Shown: positions 8,774 to 18,015 of the stretch, in pieces
Layout of the letters: each line of letters begins with the position of its first letter
Position numbering within the stretch: the stretch's first letter is position 1
Assembly: GCA_050331455.1 (NCBI GenBank)
Contig: JBHJGV010000027.1
Coordinates: 1-64,000, forward strand
Origin: CAYUYV01 sp050331455
Lineage (GTDB): Bacteria > Pseudomonadota > Alphaproteobacteria > JAJFIK01
Reading direction: 5' to 3'
Length of the DNA stretch: 64,000 bases
Notes under the pieces: model-generated
Database searches by the model: none
The model's input: the letters and a program-made list of their open reading frames with translations, nothing else
What the model was told of the DNA's origin: nothing
Program-made: the position numbers and the translations under genes

Positions 8774-9294
8774 CCCGTTTTCTCCGCTTCAAGGGAGATG
8801 GTCGCGCCGGTAAGGCTGTCCCTCTTGGTCAGAGGCAAAATCTCCAGCCACAAAGCCGCGACGACCCTTTTACATCATTAAGACACAGGCCCCCCAGGGC
8901 GTAAACCGCGTTCGGGAAGAATCAGGGATTTCCCAGTTTTACTGCCCAGGACGCCGATGCATCAATTCACACCTAGAGCCCTTTTCGGCCCCTTACACGC
9001 GTCCCAGCGCGGCAAAACCAAGAATTTCCCTGCAATTTCAATTCACTCAACTGATTGACGTGAATCTTCATCCTGCCTAGCCAGAAGTTAGGTTGCATCC
9101 TGATTTGCTAAGCAACGGCCTTTGGCCTACCGCTCTATCGTCCGAACCGCGCATGTATCCAAAGCCGTCTGCAAACGCATTGTCGTCATACAAACACTTC
9201 TAACTCCTTGTTGAAGCAAGTTGGTTCAAATTTTGCTCTTCAGTCCGGTGAGTTTGGGCGTGTGCGGGAACCGGGGCTAAGAGGAGCGGGTGAC
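8774..9294. other. Divergent intergenic region between ppx/gppA and an XRE regulator
   Basis: About 520 AT-richer bases. It should hold divergent promoters for the phosphatase (minus) and the XRE regulator (plus). The clearest element is the 12-mer at 9104-9115 whose core is an 11-bp palindrome, listed separately. No RNA gene or open frame with a ribosome site was recognised. Confidence 0.5.
9104..9115. promoter_or_regulatory. Palindromic operator candidate TTTGCTAAGCAA
   Basis: TTTGCTAAGCAA contains the perfect palindrome TTGCT-A-AGCAA. The identical 12-mer recurs at 51859-51870, in the intergenic region between cydA and the ArsR regulator. It lies about 180 bases before the XRE regulator start. 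A shared regulator binding site is inferred. Confidence 0.4.
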
Positions 9295-9747
9295 ATGGCG
9301 CGAGACAATCCGATCGACCTTCATGTGGGGCGTAGGGTGCGAATGCGCCGCATGCTGATTGGAATGAGCCAGACGGAACTCGCAGATCGCCTGGGCCTGA
9401 CCTTCCAGCAGATACAAAAATACGAGAAGGGGATGAACAGAATTGGGGCAAGCCGGATGTTCGAAATCGGACAGGTGCTCCGTGTGTCCCCGGCCTACTT
9501 TTTTGAAGGCCTTGAAGGCGAGAGCATGGGCGAGGCGGCCGATGTGGCAAGCGAGGAAGACCTGGTCTCCCTGGAGGCGCTTCAGGCCATCGCGACCCGT
9601 CAGGGGATCGAATTGAACCGTGCCTTTCTGAAACTGCGCAATCCAAAGATCAGACGACTCATCATCGATCTGGTGGACTCCATTGCCGAGGAATACGGCA
9701 CGGACCCGCTTCCTCGCCGGGGCCGAGACAGCAACGATCCGTCCTGA
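9295..9747 (+). CDS. Small XRE-family regulator
   Basis: 150 residues from ATG at 9295, with AGAGGAG about ten bases upstream. The helix-turn-helix spans residues about 10-65 (VGRRVRMRRMLIGMSQTELADRLGLT then QQIQKYEKGMNRIGASRM), followed by a hydrophobic AYFFEGL segment and a charged C-terminal helix. Proteins of this size and layout are widespread in Alphaproteobacteria and several belong to cell-cycle (CtrA) networks; a specific role here is not established. It stands alone between a divergent phosphatase gene and the MCP-domain gene. Confidence 0.85.
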   Translation: MARDNPIDLHVGRRVRMRRMLIGMSQTELADRLGLTFQQIQKYEKGMNRIGASRMFEIGQVLRVSPAYFFEGLEGESMGEAADVASEEDLVSLEALQAIATRQGIELNRAFLKLRNPKIRRLIIDLVDSIAEEYGTDPLPRRGRDSNDPS

Positions 9748-9777
9748 CCCTGCGCACCTTCGGGGCCCGGAGCGGCA

Positions 9778-9792
9778 TTAAGCCGGCATTAA
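9778..9792. promoter_or_regulatory. CtrA full box TTAA-N7-TTAA
   Basis: TTAA (9778-9781), seven bases, TTAA (9789-9792): an exact match to the CtrA response-regulator consensus. It lies 156 bases before the MCP-domain gene. CtrA controls chemotaxis and motility genes in many Alphaproteobacteria, so the target makes sense. Confidence 0.5.
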
Positions 9793-9947
9793 GCGCGCCG
9801 CGTTAGGTAAACGCCCGTGACGCTTCCCTTCCGGGTCATGGTTCTCCAATCACGGGACGGTACATCCCGATTGGGGCCCTTAAAGAGTGTGCACTGACTG
9901 TCAGCGTGCCCGCGTCACATGGATCAATTGCCAGTGAAGGAGGCCCC

Positions 9948-10370
9948 ATGGCCACGCAGACACAGGACAATGCGCTGAACTCTTTACATGCGATGGAAAA
10001 TGAACTGCAGACCCTGCGCGCCGAGATTGAAAAAGTCGCCGTGGTGGCCCAGGAAATTGACGCCATCGCCAAGCAGACGAACCTTCTTGCCTTGAATGCG
10101 ACCATTGAGGCCGCCCGGGCCGGCGATGCCGGCAAGGGCTTCGCGGTGGTCGCCGGAGAGGTCAAGCAGCTTTCGGGGCAGACCAGCAAAGCCACCGATC
10201 AAATCAGCGCAACCCTGCAGGCCCTGACCAAGCAGACCGATCGGCTGCACGAACTCAGCGCTTCGGCCATTTCCGGCCTCGATACCGCAAGCCTCGATAT
10301 CGGGCCCCGGACGCAGGATGCCGACCCCGGCGTCACCGGCGAAGTCCCCCTCGAGGCCAACGCGGCGTAA
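9948..10370 (+). CDS. Minimal soluble chemoreceptor-signalling-domain protein
   Basis: 140 residues from ATG at 9948 with GAAGGAGG upstream. It consists almost only of the chemoreceptor cytoplasmic hairpin: two heptad helices around the highly conserved tip IDAIAKQTNLLALNATIEAARAGD (residues about 40-65), then GKGFAVVAGEVKQLS. There are no membrane segments, no HAMP domain and no sensor domain. The tip is what binds CheA and CheW, so it could join or decoy receptor arrays or link to another partner. The last 30 residues are acidic and likely disordered. A CtrA box lies upstream and a strong terminator follows. Confidence 0.85.
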   Translation: MATQTQDNALNSLHAMENELQTLRAEIEKVAVVAQEIDAIAKQTNLLALNATIEAARAGDAGKGFAVVAGEVKQLSGQTSKATDQISATLQALTKQTDRLHELSASAISGLDTASLDIGPRTQDADPGVTGEVPLEANAA

Positions 10371-10407
10371 ACGCTCCCCGCGGCCCGAACCGACCCACCG
10401 CTCTCGA

Positions 10408-10434
10408 AAGCCGGGCCCGTGCCCGGCTTTTTTG
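10408..10434 (+). terminator. Rho-independent terminator
   Basis: AAGCCGGGC (10408-10416) and GCCCGGCTT (10421-10429) form a 9-bp stem with a 4-base loop, followed by a T-run to 10433. It ends the MCP-domain transcript. Confidence 0.9.
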
Positions 10435-10706
10435 TCTTTTGAACCTCCGTCCTTGGGACTTCAGTGGCTGGGCCACCCGAAAAGAAGCCCAGGATGAACC
10501 GTTCTCCGGTGACACAGACGTCATTTTTTGGCCTATGGTCCAGTTGTCGTGGGATGCCCGGTTTGCGATTGTTCTTCGCCATGGCCCTATAGGTGGCTAT
10601 CCCGCTCGATGCCGTCCCCCTAAGCTCCAGGGCGTGCCGAGAAAATCTCCGCCCTGCAGGGTCCAGCTTCCGGGCCGGCGGTTGTGGTCGAAAAAGGTCA
10701 AGACGC

Positions 10707-11837
10707 GTGAACCGGTCATTTATTCTCGCAGGGATCATCGCGGCGACTCTCGTCCTTTGGATGACCTCCCGAAGCTGGCTCCCCTATGCGGATGGTGAAC
10801 CGGATGCCAATGGCGCAGCCGACGCCGATGCCCCGTCCTTCACGGTGCGGGCCACGACGCTGACGGCGCGAGACCGGAAGACAAACTTGAGTGTCCGGGG
10901 CCGGGCGGAAGCTGTCCGGGTGGTGGACCTGAGAGCCGAGGCGACCGGCCGCGTCGTGGCCCTGCCCGCCCAGGAAGGCGCCCTGATTGGCGAAGGCGAC
11001 GTGATCTGCCAGCTCGATGTGCGCAGCCGGGAAGCCCGGCTCGAAGAAGCCCGGGCCTCCGTGCGTCAAATGGAACTCGAATATAAAGCCGCACGGGATC
11101 TGTCGGGCCGGGGTTTTCGCTCCGAGACCCAGACCGCGGCCGCGGCAGCCGCCCTGGAGCAGGCCAAAGCCGATCTGCGCGAGCGGCAAATCGACCTGTC
11201 CAATACCCGGATCAAAGCCCCGTTTCCCGGCCGGCTCGACCGCTATGACGTCGAAATTGGCGATCTGATGCGCGAGGGCGACTCCTGCGCGGTGATTGTG
11301 GACCAGGACCCGTTCCTGGTGGTGGCGCAGGTCTCGGAACTCGAGGTCGGCGCCATGGCCATCGGCCTGCCCGCCCAGGCCAGCCTCGTGACCGGTGAAA
11401 CGGTCTCCGGCGACATCAGCTATATCGGGACCCGGGCGGATCCCACGACCCGGACCTTCCGGATCGAGGTCACGGTTCCCAATCCGGACCAGCGGGTGAT
11501 CCGGGACGGCGTGACGGCCACCTTATCCGTGCCGAAAGAAACCGTGCCGGCCCACCGGGTGCCGGCGTCCCTGCTGACCCTCAATACGGCCGGGGCCATT
11601 GGCGTGCGCGCCATTGTGGAGCAGGATCGGGTGCGCTTTTTTCCGGTAACCATCGTGGAGAACGAAGGTGACGGGGTCTGGGTCACGGGTCTGCCCGATC
11701 CGGTGACCTTGATCACCGTGGGACAGGAATTCGTGGTGGATGGCGAGCGGGTGCGCGTGGAAATGGACAATGCGGCGCTGACGCCGACCTCTGCGCCCAT
11801 CGGTCCGCCCCTGGCGCCGCTGCTGACCAGCGGCTGA
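10707..11837 (+). CDS. RND efflux periplasmic adaptor (membrane fusion protein)
   Basis: 376 residues from GTG at 10707 (AAAAAGG upstream), which places the membrane anchor NRSFILAGIIAATLVLW at the very N-terminus. The order is typical of the HlyD/AcrA family: lipoyl half-motif near 100 (VVALPAQEGALIGEGDVICQLD), a helical hairpin rich in Ala/Arg/Glu (130-190), the second lipoyl half (IKAPFPGRLDRYDVEIGD), then beta-barrel and membrane-proximal domains. It should connect the inner-membrane pump encoded directly downstream to an outer-membrane channel. No channel gene is adjacent; the NodT-type gene at 24.1 kb belongs to another operon. Confidence 0.9.
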   Translation: MNRSFILAGIIAATLVLWMTSRSWLPYADGEPDANGAADADAPSFTVRATTLTARDRKTNLSVRGRAEAVRVVDLRAEATGRVVALPAQEGALIGEGDVICQLDVRSREARLEEARASVRQMELEYKAARDLSGRGFRSETQTAAAAAALEQAKADLRERQIDLSNTRIKAPFPGRLDRYDVEIGDLMREGDSCAVIVDQDPFLVVAQVSELEVGAMAIGLPAQASLVTGETVSGDISYIGTRADPTTRTFRIEVTVPNPDQRVIRDGVTATLSVPKETVPAHRVPASLLTLNTAGAIGVRAIVEQDRVRFFPVTIVENEGDGVWVTGLPDPVTLITVGQEFVVDGERVRVEMDNAALTPTSAPIGPPLAPLLTSG

Positions 11838-11940
11838 CGCCCGCAGCACGCCTGGGACCCTTGCGCCCCCCTTGGGCGGCGGATATCCCGGACCGGGACG
11901 CCATCCAGGCACAGACACATGGAAGAAGGGAGGGGTTGGG

Positions 11941-14900
11941 GTGACCGGCATTATCGACGCGGCCATCGGCCGGACACGGACCGTGCTCTTCACACTGCTG
12001 ATCGGGATTTTCGCAGGCCTCGTCGCCTATTGGACGATCCCCAAGGAAGCCGACCCGAACATCCCCATCCCCTTCATCTTCGTTTCCCTGACCCTCCAAG
12101 GCATTTCCCCGGACGATGCCGAGCGGCTGCTCGTGAAGCCGGTCGAGAAGGAATTGAAATCCGTCGAGGGTCTGAAGGAAATGCAAGCCTATGCCGCCCA
12201 GGGTTCGGCGGGCATCACCCTCGAATTCGACGTGAATTTCGACAAGGAAAAGGCCCTCGCCGATGTGCGGGAGAAGGTGGACCTCGCCCGCTCCGAACTG
12301 CCCGAGGACGCCGACGAACCTGTTGTCCGCGAATTCAACACCAGCACCTTTCCGGTGATCGTGGTGACCCTGTCGGGCCCGGTGCCCGAGCGCACGCTGT
12401 TCTATCTGGCGCAGCAGCTCGAAGAGGAACTCGAGGGCATTTCCGGCGTCCTGCAGGCCCAGCTGTCCGGCCAGCGCGAGGAGCTGCTGGAGGTCGTGAT
12501 CGATCCGGCCAAGCTCGAAACCTATGACGTCTCCCAGACCGAGCTGTTGAACGCCATCACTCGCAACAACCGTCTGGTGGCCGCCGGATCCATGGACACT
12601 GGGGAGGGACGTTTTTCGGTGAAGGTGCCCGGCCTGTTCGAGACCGCCCAGGATGTCTATGAGCTGCCCATCAAGGTGTCCGGGGATGGGATTGTCACCC
12701 TCGGGGACCTGGCCGACATCCGGCGGACCTTTCAGGACCGCAATGGCTATGCCCGCTTCAACGGCAATCCGGCCATCTCGATTCAGGTCACCAAACGTGT
12801 CGGCGAGAACATTATCGAGATCAACAAGGCGGTCCGCGCCACGGTTGCGGAGTCCCAGAAGAACTGGCCCGATCCGGTGCAGGTGGATTTCATCGCGGAC
12901 CAGTCCGACTGGATCAACCGGTCCTTGAGCCAGCTCGAAGCCTCGATCCTGACGGCCATCAGCCTCGTGATGGTCGTGGTGGTGGCGGCCCTGGGCCTGC
13001 GTTCGGCCCTGCTGGTGGGCATTGCGATCCCGTCCTCGTTCCTGTTCGGATTTCTGATCATGGAGACCCTCGGCCTCACCATGAATTTCATGGTGATGTT
13101 CGGTCTGCTGCTGTCGGTGGGCATCCTCGTCGACGGCGCCATCGTGGTGGTCGAATATGCCGACCGGAAAATGGCCGAGGGGCTGCACCGGCGCGAGGCC
13201 TATGCGCTGGCCGCCAAACGCATGTTCTGGCCAGTGACGAGTTCGACCCTGACGACCCTTGCCGCCTTCTTTCCGATGCTGTTCTGGCCGGGGGTGAGCG
13301 GTAAGTTCATGAGTTACCTGCCCATCACCCTGATCACCGTGCTTTCGGCGGCCCTGATCGTGGCCCTGATCTTTCTGCCCGTGCTGGGCTCGGTCTTCGG
13401 CAAGGCGGAGGCGGGCAATTCCAAGACCCTCAAGGCCCTGGCGGCGTCGGAGACAGGAGACCTGCGGGATCTCGGCGGCTTGACCGGCCTTTATGTGCGC
13501 GCCGTAGCCAGCGGCATCCGCCATCCGCTCTTAATTATGCTGGTCGTGGTCGCGGTCCTCTATGTCATCGTGGACCTTTACAGCGTGTTCGGACGGGGTG
13601 TGGAGTTCTTTGTGGAGACCGAGCCGGAGCAAGCCTATGTGCTCGTCAGTGCCCGGGGCAATCTCTCCGTGGAGGAAGCCCGCGATCTGGTGGTCGAGGT
13701 CGAGGACATCGTGGCCGAGGTCGACGGCATCCGGGCCAGCCTCACGACAACCCAGACCGTCGGCTCGGCGGGGGGCGGTCCGGGCTCGGGCGGTGGCGGC
13801 GAGTTGCCGCCGGACATTATCGGCCAGATCCTGATCGAGCTTGCGCCCTGGGAAGAGCGCCAGCCGGGCAAAGTCATCCTGCAGGAAATCCGGGACCGGA
13901 CGGCCAATCTCGCGGGACGGCGCGTCGAAGTGCGCGCGCGCGAGGACGGACCGCCCACGGGCAAGGATATCCAGATCGAACTGTCATCCCTCGATTATGC
14001 CGCGCTCCAGGCCGCCACGGCCCGGGTCAGCAACCATCTGGCCAGCCAGATCGACGGTGTGATCGAGCTTGAGGACACCCGCCCCCTGCCCGGCTTCGAA
14101 TGGGTCCTGCGGGTGGACCGGGAGCGGGCGGGCCGCTTCGGTGCCGACATCACCACCATCGGCGCCACGGTGCAACTCGTGACCAACGGCATCCTGATCG
14201 ACACCTACCGGCCCGATGATGCCGAGGACGAAATCGACATCCGGGCCCGTTTCCCGGAGGAATACCGGACCGTCGACCAGCTTGACACGCTCCGCATCCG
14301 GACCAATGACGGTCTCGTTCCCATCAGCAATTTCGTCAAGCGGGAGGCCCAGCCCCGGGTGGCCCAGATCGACCGGCTGGACGGCCGGCGCATCATGCTG
14401 GTGCGGGCCAATGTGGCCGGCGGCGGCGCCCAGACGGCCGTCAAGGTCGCCGAGGTGCGCGAATGGCTGGAAACAGAGGCCAATCTCGACCCCCGGGTGC
14501 GCTGGCGCTTCCGCGGCGCCGACGAGGAGTCCCAGCGCTCGGCCGAGTTCCTGGGCGGTGCGATGCTCGCCTCTCTCTTCTTGATGTTCGTGATCCTGCT
14601 CACCCAGTTCAACAATTTCTACCATGCCATTTTGATCCTCTCGACGGTGGTGCTGTCCACCATCGGGGTCCTTGTGGGCATGATGGTCATGGGGCAGACC
14701 TTCAGTGTCATCATGACTGGTACCGGGATCGTGGCGCTTGCGGGTATTGTCGTGAACAACAACATCGTCCTGATCGACACCTTCCAGCGCCTGGTGCGCG
14801 ACGGGTTGGATCTGCGCGAGGCGGTGGTCCGCACAGCCGCACAAAGGGTGCGGCCCGTGCTCTTGACAACGATCACCACCATGTGCGGCCTGCTGCCCAT

Positions 14901-15117
14901 GATGTTCGCGCTGAATGTGGACTTTTTCGGCCGGCAAATATCCGTCGGCGGACCGGTTGCCGTGTGGTGGGTGCAGCTCGCCACGGCGGTCGTGTTCGGA
15001 CTGGGCTTTGCCACCGTGCTGACCCTTGTGATCACCCCGGTCATGCTGGCGGCGCCGACCCATTTCCTGGAGCAGATCCGCCGCCTGTTCGGCCGTGCCC
15101 GGGCAAAACAGGGCTGA
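11941..15117 (+). CDS. RND-type efflux pump inner-membrane permease
   Basis: 1058 residues from GTG at 11941 with GAAGGGAGGGG just upstream. The first transmembrane helix TVLLFTLLIG-like is at residues about 12-32, followed by the large periplasmic porter loop, a six-helix block around residues 340-500, a second porter loop and the C-terminal helix bundle (about 880-1040, with GIVALAGIVVNNNIVLIDTFQR). The transmembrane proton-relay helix reads SVGILVDGAIVVVEYADRK. It forms the energised part of a tripartite pump with the adaptor encoded 100 bases upstream. The sequence resembles the broad HAE/multidrug group; the substrate is unknown. Confidence 0.93.
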   Translation: MTGIIDAAIGRTRTVLFTLLIGIFAGLVAYWTIPKEADPNIPIPFIFVSLTLQGISPDDAERLLVKPVEKELKSVEGLKEMQAYAAQGSAGITLEFDVNFDKEKALADVREKVDLARSELPEDADEPVVREFNTSTFPVIVVTLSGPVPERTLFYLAQQLEEELEGISGVLQAQLSGQREELLEVVIDPAKLETYDVSQTELLNAITRNNRLVAAGSMDTGEGRFSVKVPGLFETAQDVYELPIKVSGDGIVTLGDLADIRRTFQDRNGYARFNGNPAISIQVTKRVGENIIEINKAVRATVAESQKNWPDPVQVDFIADQSDWINRSLSQLEASILTAISLVMVVVVAALGLRSALLVGIAIPSSFLFGFLIMETLGLTMNFMVMFGLLLSVGILVDGAIVVVEYADRKMAEGLHRREAYALAAKRMFWPVTSSTLTTLAAFFPMLFWPGVSGKFMSYLPITLITVLSAALIVALIFLPVLGSVFGKAEAGNSKTLKALAASETGDLRDLGGLTGLYVRAVASGIRHPLLIMLVVVAVLYVIVDLYSVFGRGVEFFVETEPEQAYVLVSARGNLSVEEARDLVVEVEDIVAEVDGIRASLTTTQTVGSAGGGPGSGGGGELPPDIIGQILIELAPWEERQPGKVILQEIRDRTANLAGRRVEVRAREDGPPTGKDIQIELSSLDYAALQAATARVSNHLASQIDGVIELEDTRPLPGFEWVLRVDRERAGRFGADITTIGATVQLVTNGILIDTYRPDDAEDEIDIRARFPEEYRTVDQLDTLRIRTNDGLVPISNFVKREAQPRVAQIDRLDGRRIMLVRANVAGGGAQTAVKVAEVREWLETEANLDPRVRWRFRGADEESQRSAEFLGGAMLASLFLMFVILLTQFNNFYHAILILSTVVLSTIGVLVGMMVMGQTFSVIMTGTGIVALAGIVVNNNIVLIDTFQRLVRDGLDLREAVVRTAAQRVRPVLLTTITTMCGLLPMMFALNVDFFGRQISVGGPVAVWWVQLATAVVFGLGFATVLTLVITPVMLAAPTHFLEQIRRLFGRARAKQG

Positions 15118-15195
15118 TCCCGGGGCGCGCTGCGCCGCTGTCCGTGTAAGCGGTTGGCCGCTCCTTGAAGAACGCCCATCGCAAGGCCGCCGTCC

Positions 15196-15606
15196 ATGCG
15201 CACCCGAATCAAGATCTGTTGTATCCTTTCGGTCGCGGAGGCGCGGCTTGCTGTGGCTGCCGGAGCCGATGCGCTGGGCCTTGTCGGCGCCATGCCATCC
15301 GGCGGCGGAATTTTGCCGGATGCGGATAGTCGCGCGATCGCCAGTGGGGCACCACCGGCCGTCACGACGGTGCTTTTGACCTCCCGAACCAAGGCCCGGG
15401 AGGCGGCCTTTGTCGCCGCGAGCCCGACGCCTGTTTTCCTCGCCGGCGGTCTGACCCCGGACAATGTGGGCGCGGCCGTAACCCAGGTCCGTCCTTTCGG
15501 CGTCGATGTCTGTTCGGGTCTCAGGCCCCAGGAGAGCCTCGACCCCAATCGTCTGACCGCCTTCATGGCCGCCGTCGCGGCCGCCGATCGGACGGCCGGC
15601 CTTTAG
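15196..15606 (+). CDS. TrpF-like protein lacking the middle of the barrel
   Basis: 136 residues, while phosphoribosylanthranilate isomerases have about 200-220. The N-terminal strand carries KICCI where the family has KICGI, keeping the catalytic cysteine position. The C-terminal end is well kept: VFLAGGLTPDNV and FGVDVCSGLR. The two halves are joined directly at TVLLTSRTKAREAAFVAASP, so about 70 residues holding the QLHG/QLVD strand and the catalytic Asp region are absent, in frame. It may be a relic, or a trimmed protein with a new role. It lies 90 bases before the cyclodipeptide synthase gene on the same strand. Confidence 0.75.
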   Translation: MRTRIKICCILSVAEARLAVAAGADALGLVGAMPSGGGILPDADSRAIASGAPPAVTTVLLTSRTKAREAAFVAASPTPVFLAGGLTPDNVGAAVTQVRPFGVDVCSGLRPQESLDPNRLTAFMAAVAAADRTAGL

Positions 15607-15687
15607 AGGCGCGCCGGTCTCTCTTTCGCCGCATCGGCGGGGAATGGTGCGGCCCGCGCATGTGAACCGGACCCTCCAAGCCCCCGC

Positions 15688-16383
15688 ATGTCCATGACCG
15701 CCATTCCGCCCAAAACCGATTTCGTCCTGATGGGGATTTCCCTGTCGAACAAGACCTTCACGCGCCAGCGCATGGGCGCCATTTTCGACTGGTGCGACCG
15801 GCAGTCGCCCTTCGATTTCCTGGTCTGGCTCGGAGATGATCTGGAGGCCATCAATTTCGAGGTCTTCAAGGGCATGGCCCCGTCGGGCGCCCTGTCCCGG
15901 GCCCGCAGCCGGGGACGGGAACTCCAGGCCATGGTCATGAAGGCCTATCGGGAGACGCCGTCCCGCCGGGTCCGCCTGGCCCGCGTGGCCACCCATCGGG
16001 ACATGATCACCGACCCGGACTACGGGGCCGCCATTGCCCGGGCGCACGGAACCCTCGATTCCCTGTTCCGGGATCATCCCCCCTTCCGCGAGGACGTGCT
16101 GCGCCAGGTCGCGGTCAATCTCGGATCCGGCAACAAGGCCACCGAGACCCGGGACGAAGCCCTGCTGACCCGCCTGGCCGACTACATTCTCGGGGAGCTG
16201 TCGGTGTTCATGGGGGTCTACAAGTCCCGCGGTACGCTGGTGGAGGTCTATCCGGGCCCGAATCTGTTCGTGAAAGAAAACCTCATCCGCGGCGATTATG
16301 GCCATACAGAAATTTTTCAGGCGGATGGCGAATATCTTTATATTGATCTTTCCTGCGAGGCATCGCTCCACATCCGACCCTGA
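15688..16383 (+). CDS. tRNA-dependent cyclodipeptide synthase (CDPS family)
   Basis: 231 residues, a normal CDPS length. These enzymes take two aminoacyl-tRNAs and make a cyclodipeptide (diketopiperazine) by a ping-pong mechanism. Against AlbC, the nucleophile Ser37 aligns with Ser18 (GISLSN), Tyr178/Glu182 with Tyr166/Glu170 (DYILGE) and Tyr202 with Tyr188 in EVYPGP. Basic helices around 70-100 (RARSRGRE, SRRVRLARVATHR) fit tRNA binding. Tyr188 followed by Pro189 points to the XYP subfamily. No cyclodipeptide oxidase, P450 or methyltransferase is adjacent; a sodium symporter, a small membrane protein and a DMT exporter follow. The ribosome site at ATG 15688 is weak. Family call from motif recall, no alignment run. 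Confidence 0.8.
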   Translation: MSMTAIPPKTDFVLMGISLSNKTFTRQRMGAIFDWCDRQSPFDFLVWLGDDLEAINFEVFKGMAPSGALSRARSRGRELQAMVMKAYRETPSRRVRLARVATHRDMITDPDYGAAIARAHGTLDSLFRDHPPFREDVLRQVAVNLGSGNKATETRDEALLTRLADYILGELSVFMGVYKSRGTLVEVYPGPNLFVKENLIRGDYGHTEIFQADGEYLYIDLSCEASLHIRP

Positions 16384-16487
16384 AGATCGGACAACCTTGC
16401 AACCGCCGGTTCGGCACCGTAGTTTTTCCGTGCCGGCACGTCACCGCCGGGCCATGCGTGACGCGTTCCGCAGAGCAGGGGCTATTC

Positions 16488-18014
16488 ATGGACGAGATCC
16501 TTGGCGGGGCGTCACTGTTCCCGATCCTGGCCATCGTGCTGACCGGACTGCTGCTGGTCCTTTATCTCATGATCGCCGTCGAGGACTTCCGGAGCATTTC
16601 GAGCGTCGACGACTTTTTCGTCTATCGCAGCCGGCTGAAGGTCCGGGGGGTCTTTTCCACCTTCTATGCCTCGGGGATGTCGCTTGCCACGGTGTTCATC
16701 GCCTTTATGGCGCTCGCCCCCCAATTGGGGGTGGCCCTGATCTGGGCCGTGGCGTTCTACGCCTTCGGGCATCTCCTCCTGTGGGCCATCATTCCACGGA
16801 TCAAGACCGTCATCGCCGAGGGGCAGACGCTGCACACCTTTCTCGGGGCCCGCTACGGCAGCGACACGATCCGGCGCGTGGGCAGCTCAGCGACCGTGAT
16901 CGGCTTTATCGGCGTTTTCGCCACGGAACTGATCGTGGGCACGCTTATCTTCGAAAAGCTGTTCGGCCAGGGCGGCAGTTACTGGGCCGCCCTGATCCTC
17001 TTCACGGCGATCCTGGTGACCTATGCCCTTCTGGGCGGCTTTCGCAGTGTAGTGCGCACGGACATTATCCAATCCCTGTCGATCCTGTTCGTCACGGGCC
17101 TTCTGGTCGTTGTGGCCTTGTCCATCGGGGAGGAGGACGGGGTGCTGATCCCCCAGGACCTGACGGACTCCTACATTCTTCCCGGCCTGATCCTGCTCAA
17201 TTTCTTCCTGATCAATGTGTTCTTCCCGGTGGTGGACATGTCGGCCTGGCAGCGGGTTTCCGCCTCCGAATCGACCCGAGCGGCCCGCAATGGCGTGTTC
17301 CCGGCAGCGCTTTTCTTTTTCGCCACCTGGTCGCTCATCGTCTTTGCCGCCCTGGCCCTGACCGAATTCGTTCCCGGGGCGGAGGATGGCGGCATCATGC
17401 GGGTGCTCCAGGCCTATGGCATGGCGGGGACCACCCAGACGGCCCTGGCCGCCGTGGGCGTCGCCGCCCTGGTGGCCGCCATGTTGTCCACGGCAGACAC
17501 CTTTCTCATCGCCGCGTCCCAATCGGTGGCCATGGATATCCGACAAAGTGCGGAGCATGATCCGACCCTTGAGGACCGTGTGATCATCAATCTCGCCCGC
17601 TCGGACATGTTGAGGATCGCCCTCGCCGGCCTGTTCATCTGCCTGGGTCTCAAGGCGCTCGGCTTCAATGTGGCGGAACTGGTCTTTGCGGTTTATGGCT
17701 CCTCGCTGGCGCTGCTGCCCACCGTGACCCTGGCGCTCGCGGCGCCAGCCCATTGGGACTTTGCGGCGCTGCGCCGGCCCGCCATCGCATCGATCCTCGT
17801 GGGGATCCTCGCCGGATGGATCTACGGCATCCTCGCGGTCCTGGCCCAGGGCGTGACGGGGCTGACACAGGCAATCGATGTCCTGCCGGGACCCGTGACG
17901 GCCTACAACGCGCCGACGGTGGCGGTGATTTCCTCAGTCGTCGTCTTTGTGGTGACGGCCGGCGCCGAGACGGCCATCGGGCGCGTCCTCCCCCGGCATA
18001 AGGGAGGAGCGTGA
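16488..18014 (+). CDS. Sodium:solute symporter (SSS family)
   Basis: 508 residues from ATG at 16488 with AGGGG upstream. About 13 hydrophobic segments are spread over the whole length, starting with FPILAIVLTGLLLVLYLMI. The family region GLILLNFFLINVFFPVVDMSAWQRV and the conserved AALVAAMLSTADTFLIAASQSVAMDI stretch (helix 8 sodium-site area) are present. It moves an organic solute with sodium across the inner membrane. The gene starts 104 bases after the cyclodipeptide synthase and is followed one base later by a small membrane protein gene, so the three probably form an operon. The substrate is unknown. Confidence 0.9.
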   Translation: MDEILGGASLFPILAIVLTGLLLVLYLMIAVEDFRSISSVDDFFVYRSRLKVRGVFSTFYASGMSLATVFIAFMALAPQLGVALIWAVAFYAFGHLLLWAIIPRIKTVIAEGQTLHTFLGARYGSDTIRRVGSSATVIGFIGVFATELIVGTLIFEKLFGQGGSYWAALILFTAILVTYALLGGFRSVVRTDIIQSLSILFVTGLLVVVALSIGEEDGVLIPQDLTDSYILPGLILLNFFLINVFFPVVDMSAWQRVSASESTRAARNGVFPAALFFFATWSLIVFAALALTEFVPGAEDGGIMRVLQAYGMAGTTQTALAAVGVAALVAAMLSTADTFLIAASQSVAMDIRQSAEHDPTLEDRVIINLARSDMLRIALAGLFICLGLKALGFNVAELVFAVYGSSLALLPTVTLALAAPAHWDFAALRRPAIASILVGILAGWIYGILAVLAQGVTGLTQAIDVLPGPVTAYNAPTVAVISSVVVFVVTAGAETAIGRVLPRHKGGA

Positions 18015-18015
18015 C

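Noticed and set aside
11713..16371. Long open frames on the minus strand opposite the RND pump, TrpF-like and CDPS genes
   Set aside because: They have no ribosome site and their translations are rich in His, Gln, Gly and Arg, as expected from reading high-GC genes in the opposite strand. The plus-strand genes have clear family motifs.
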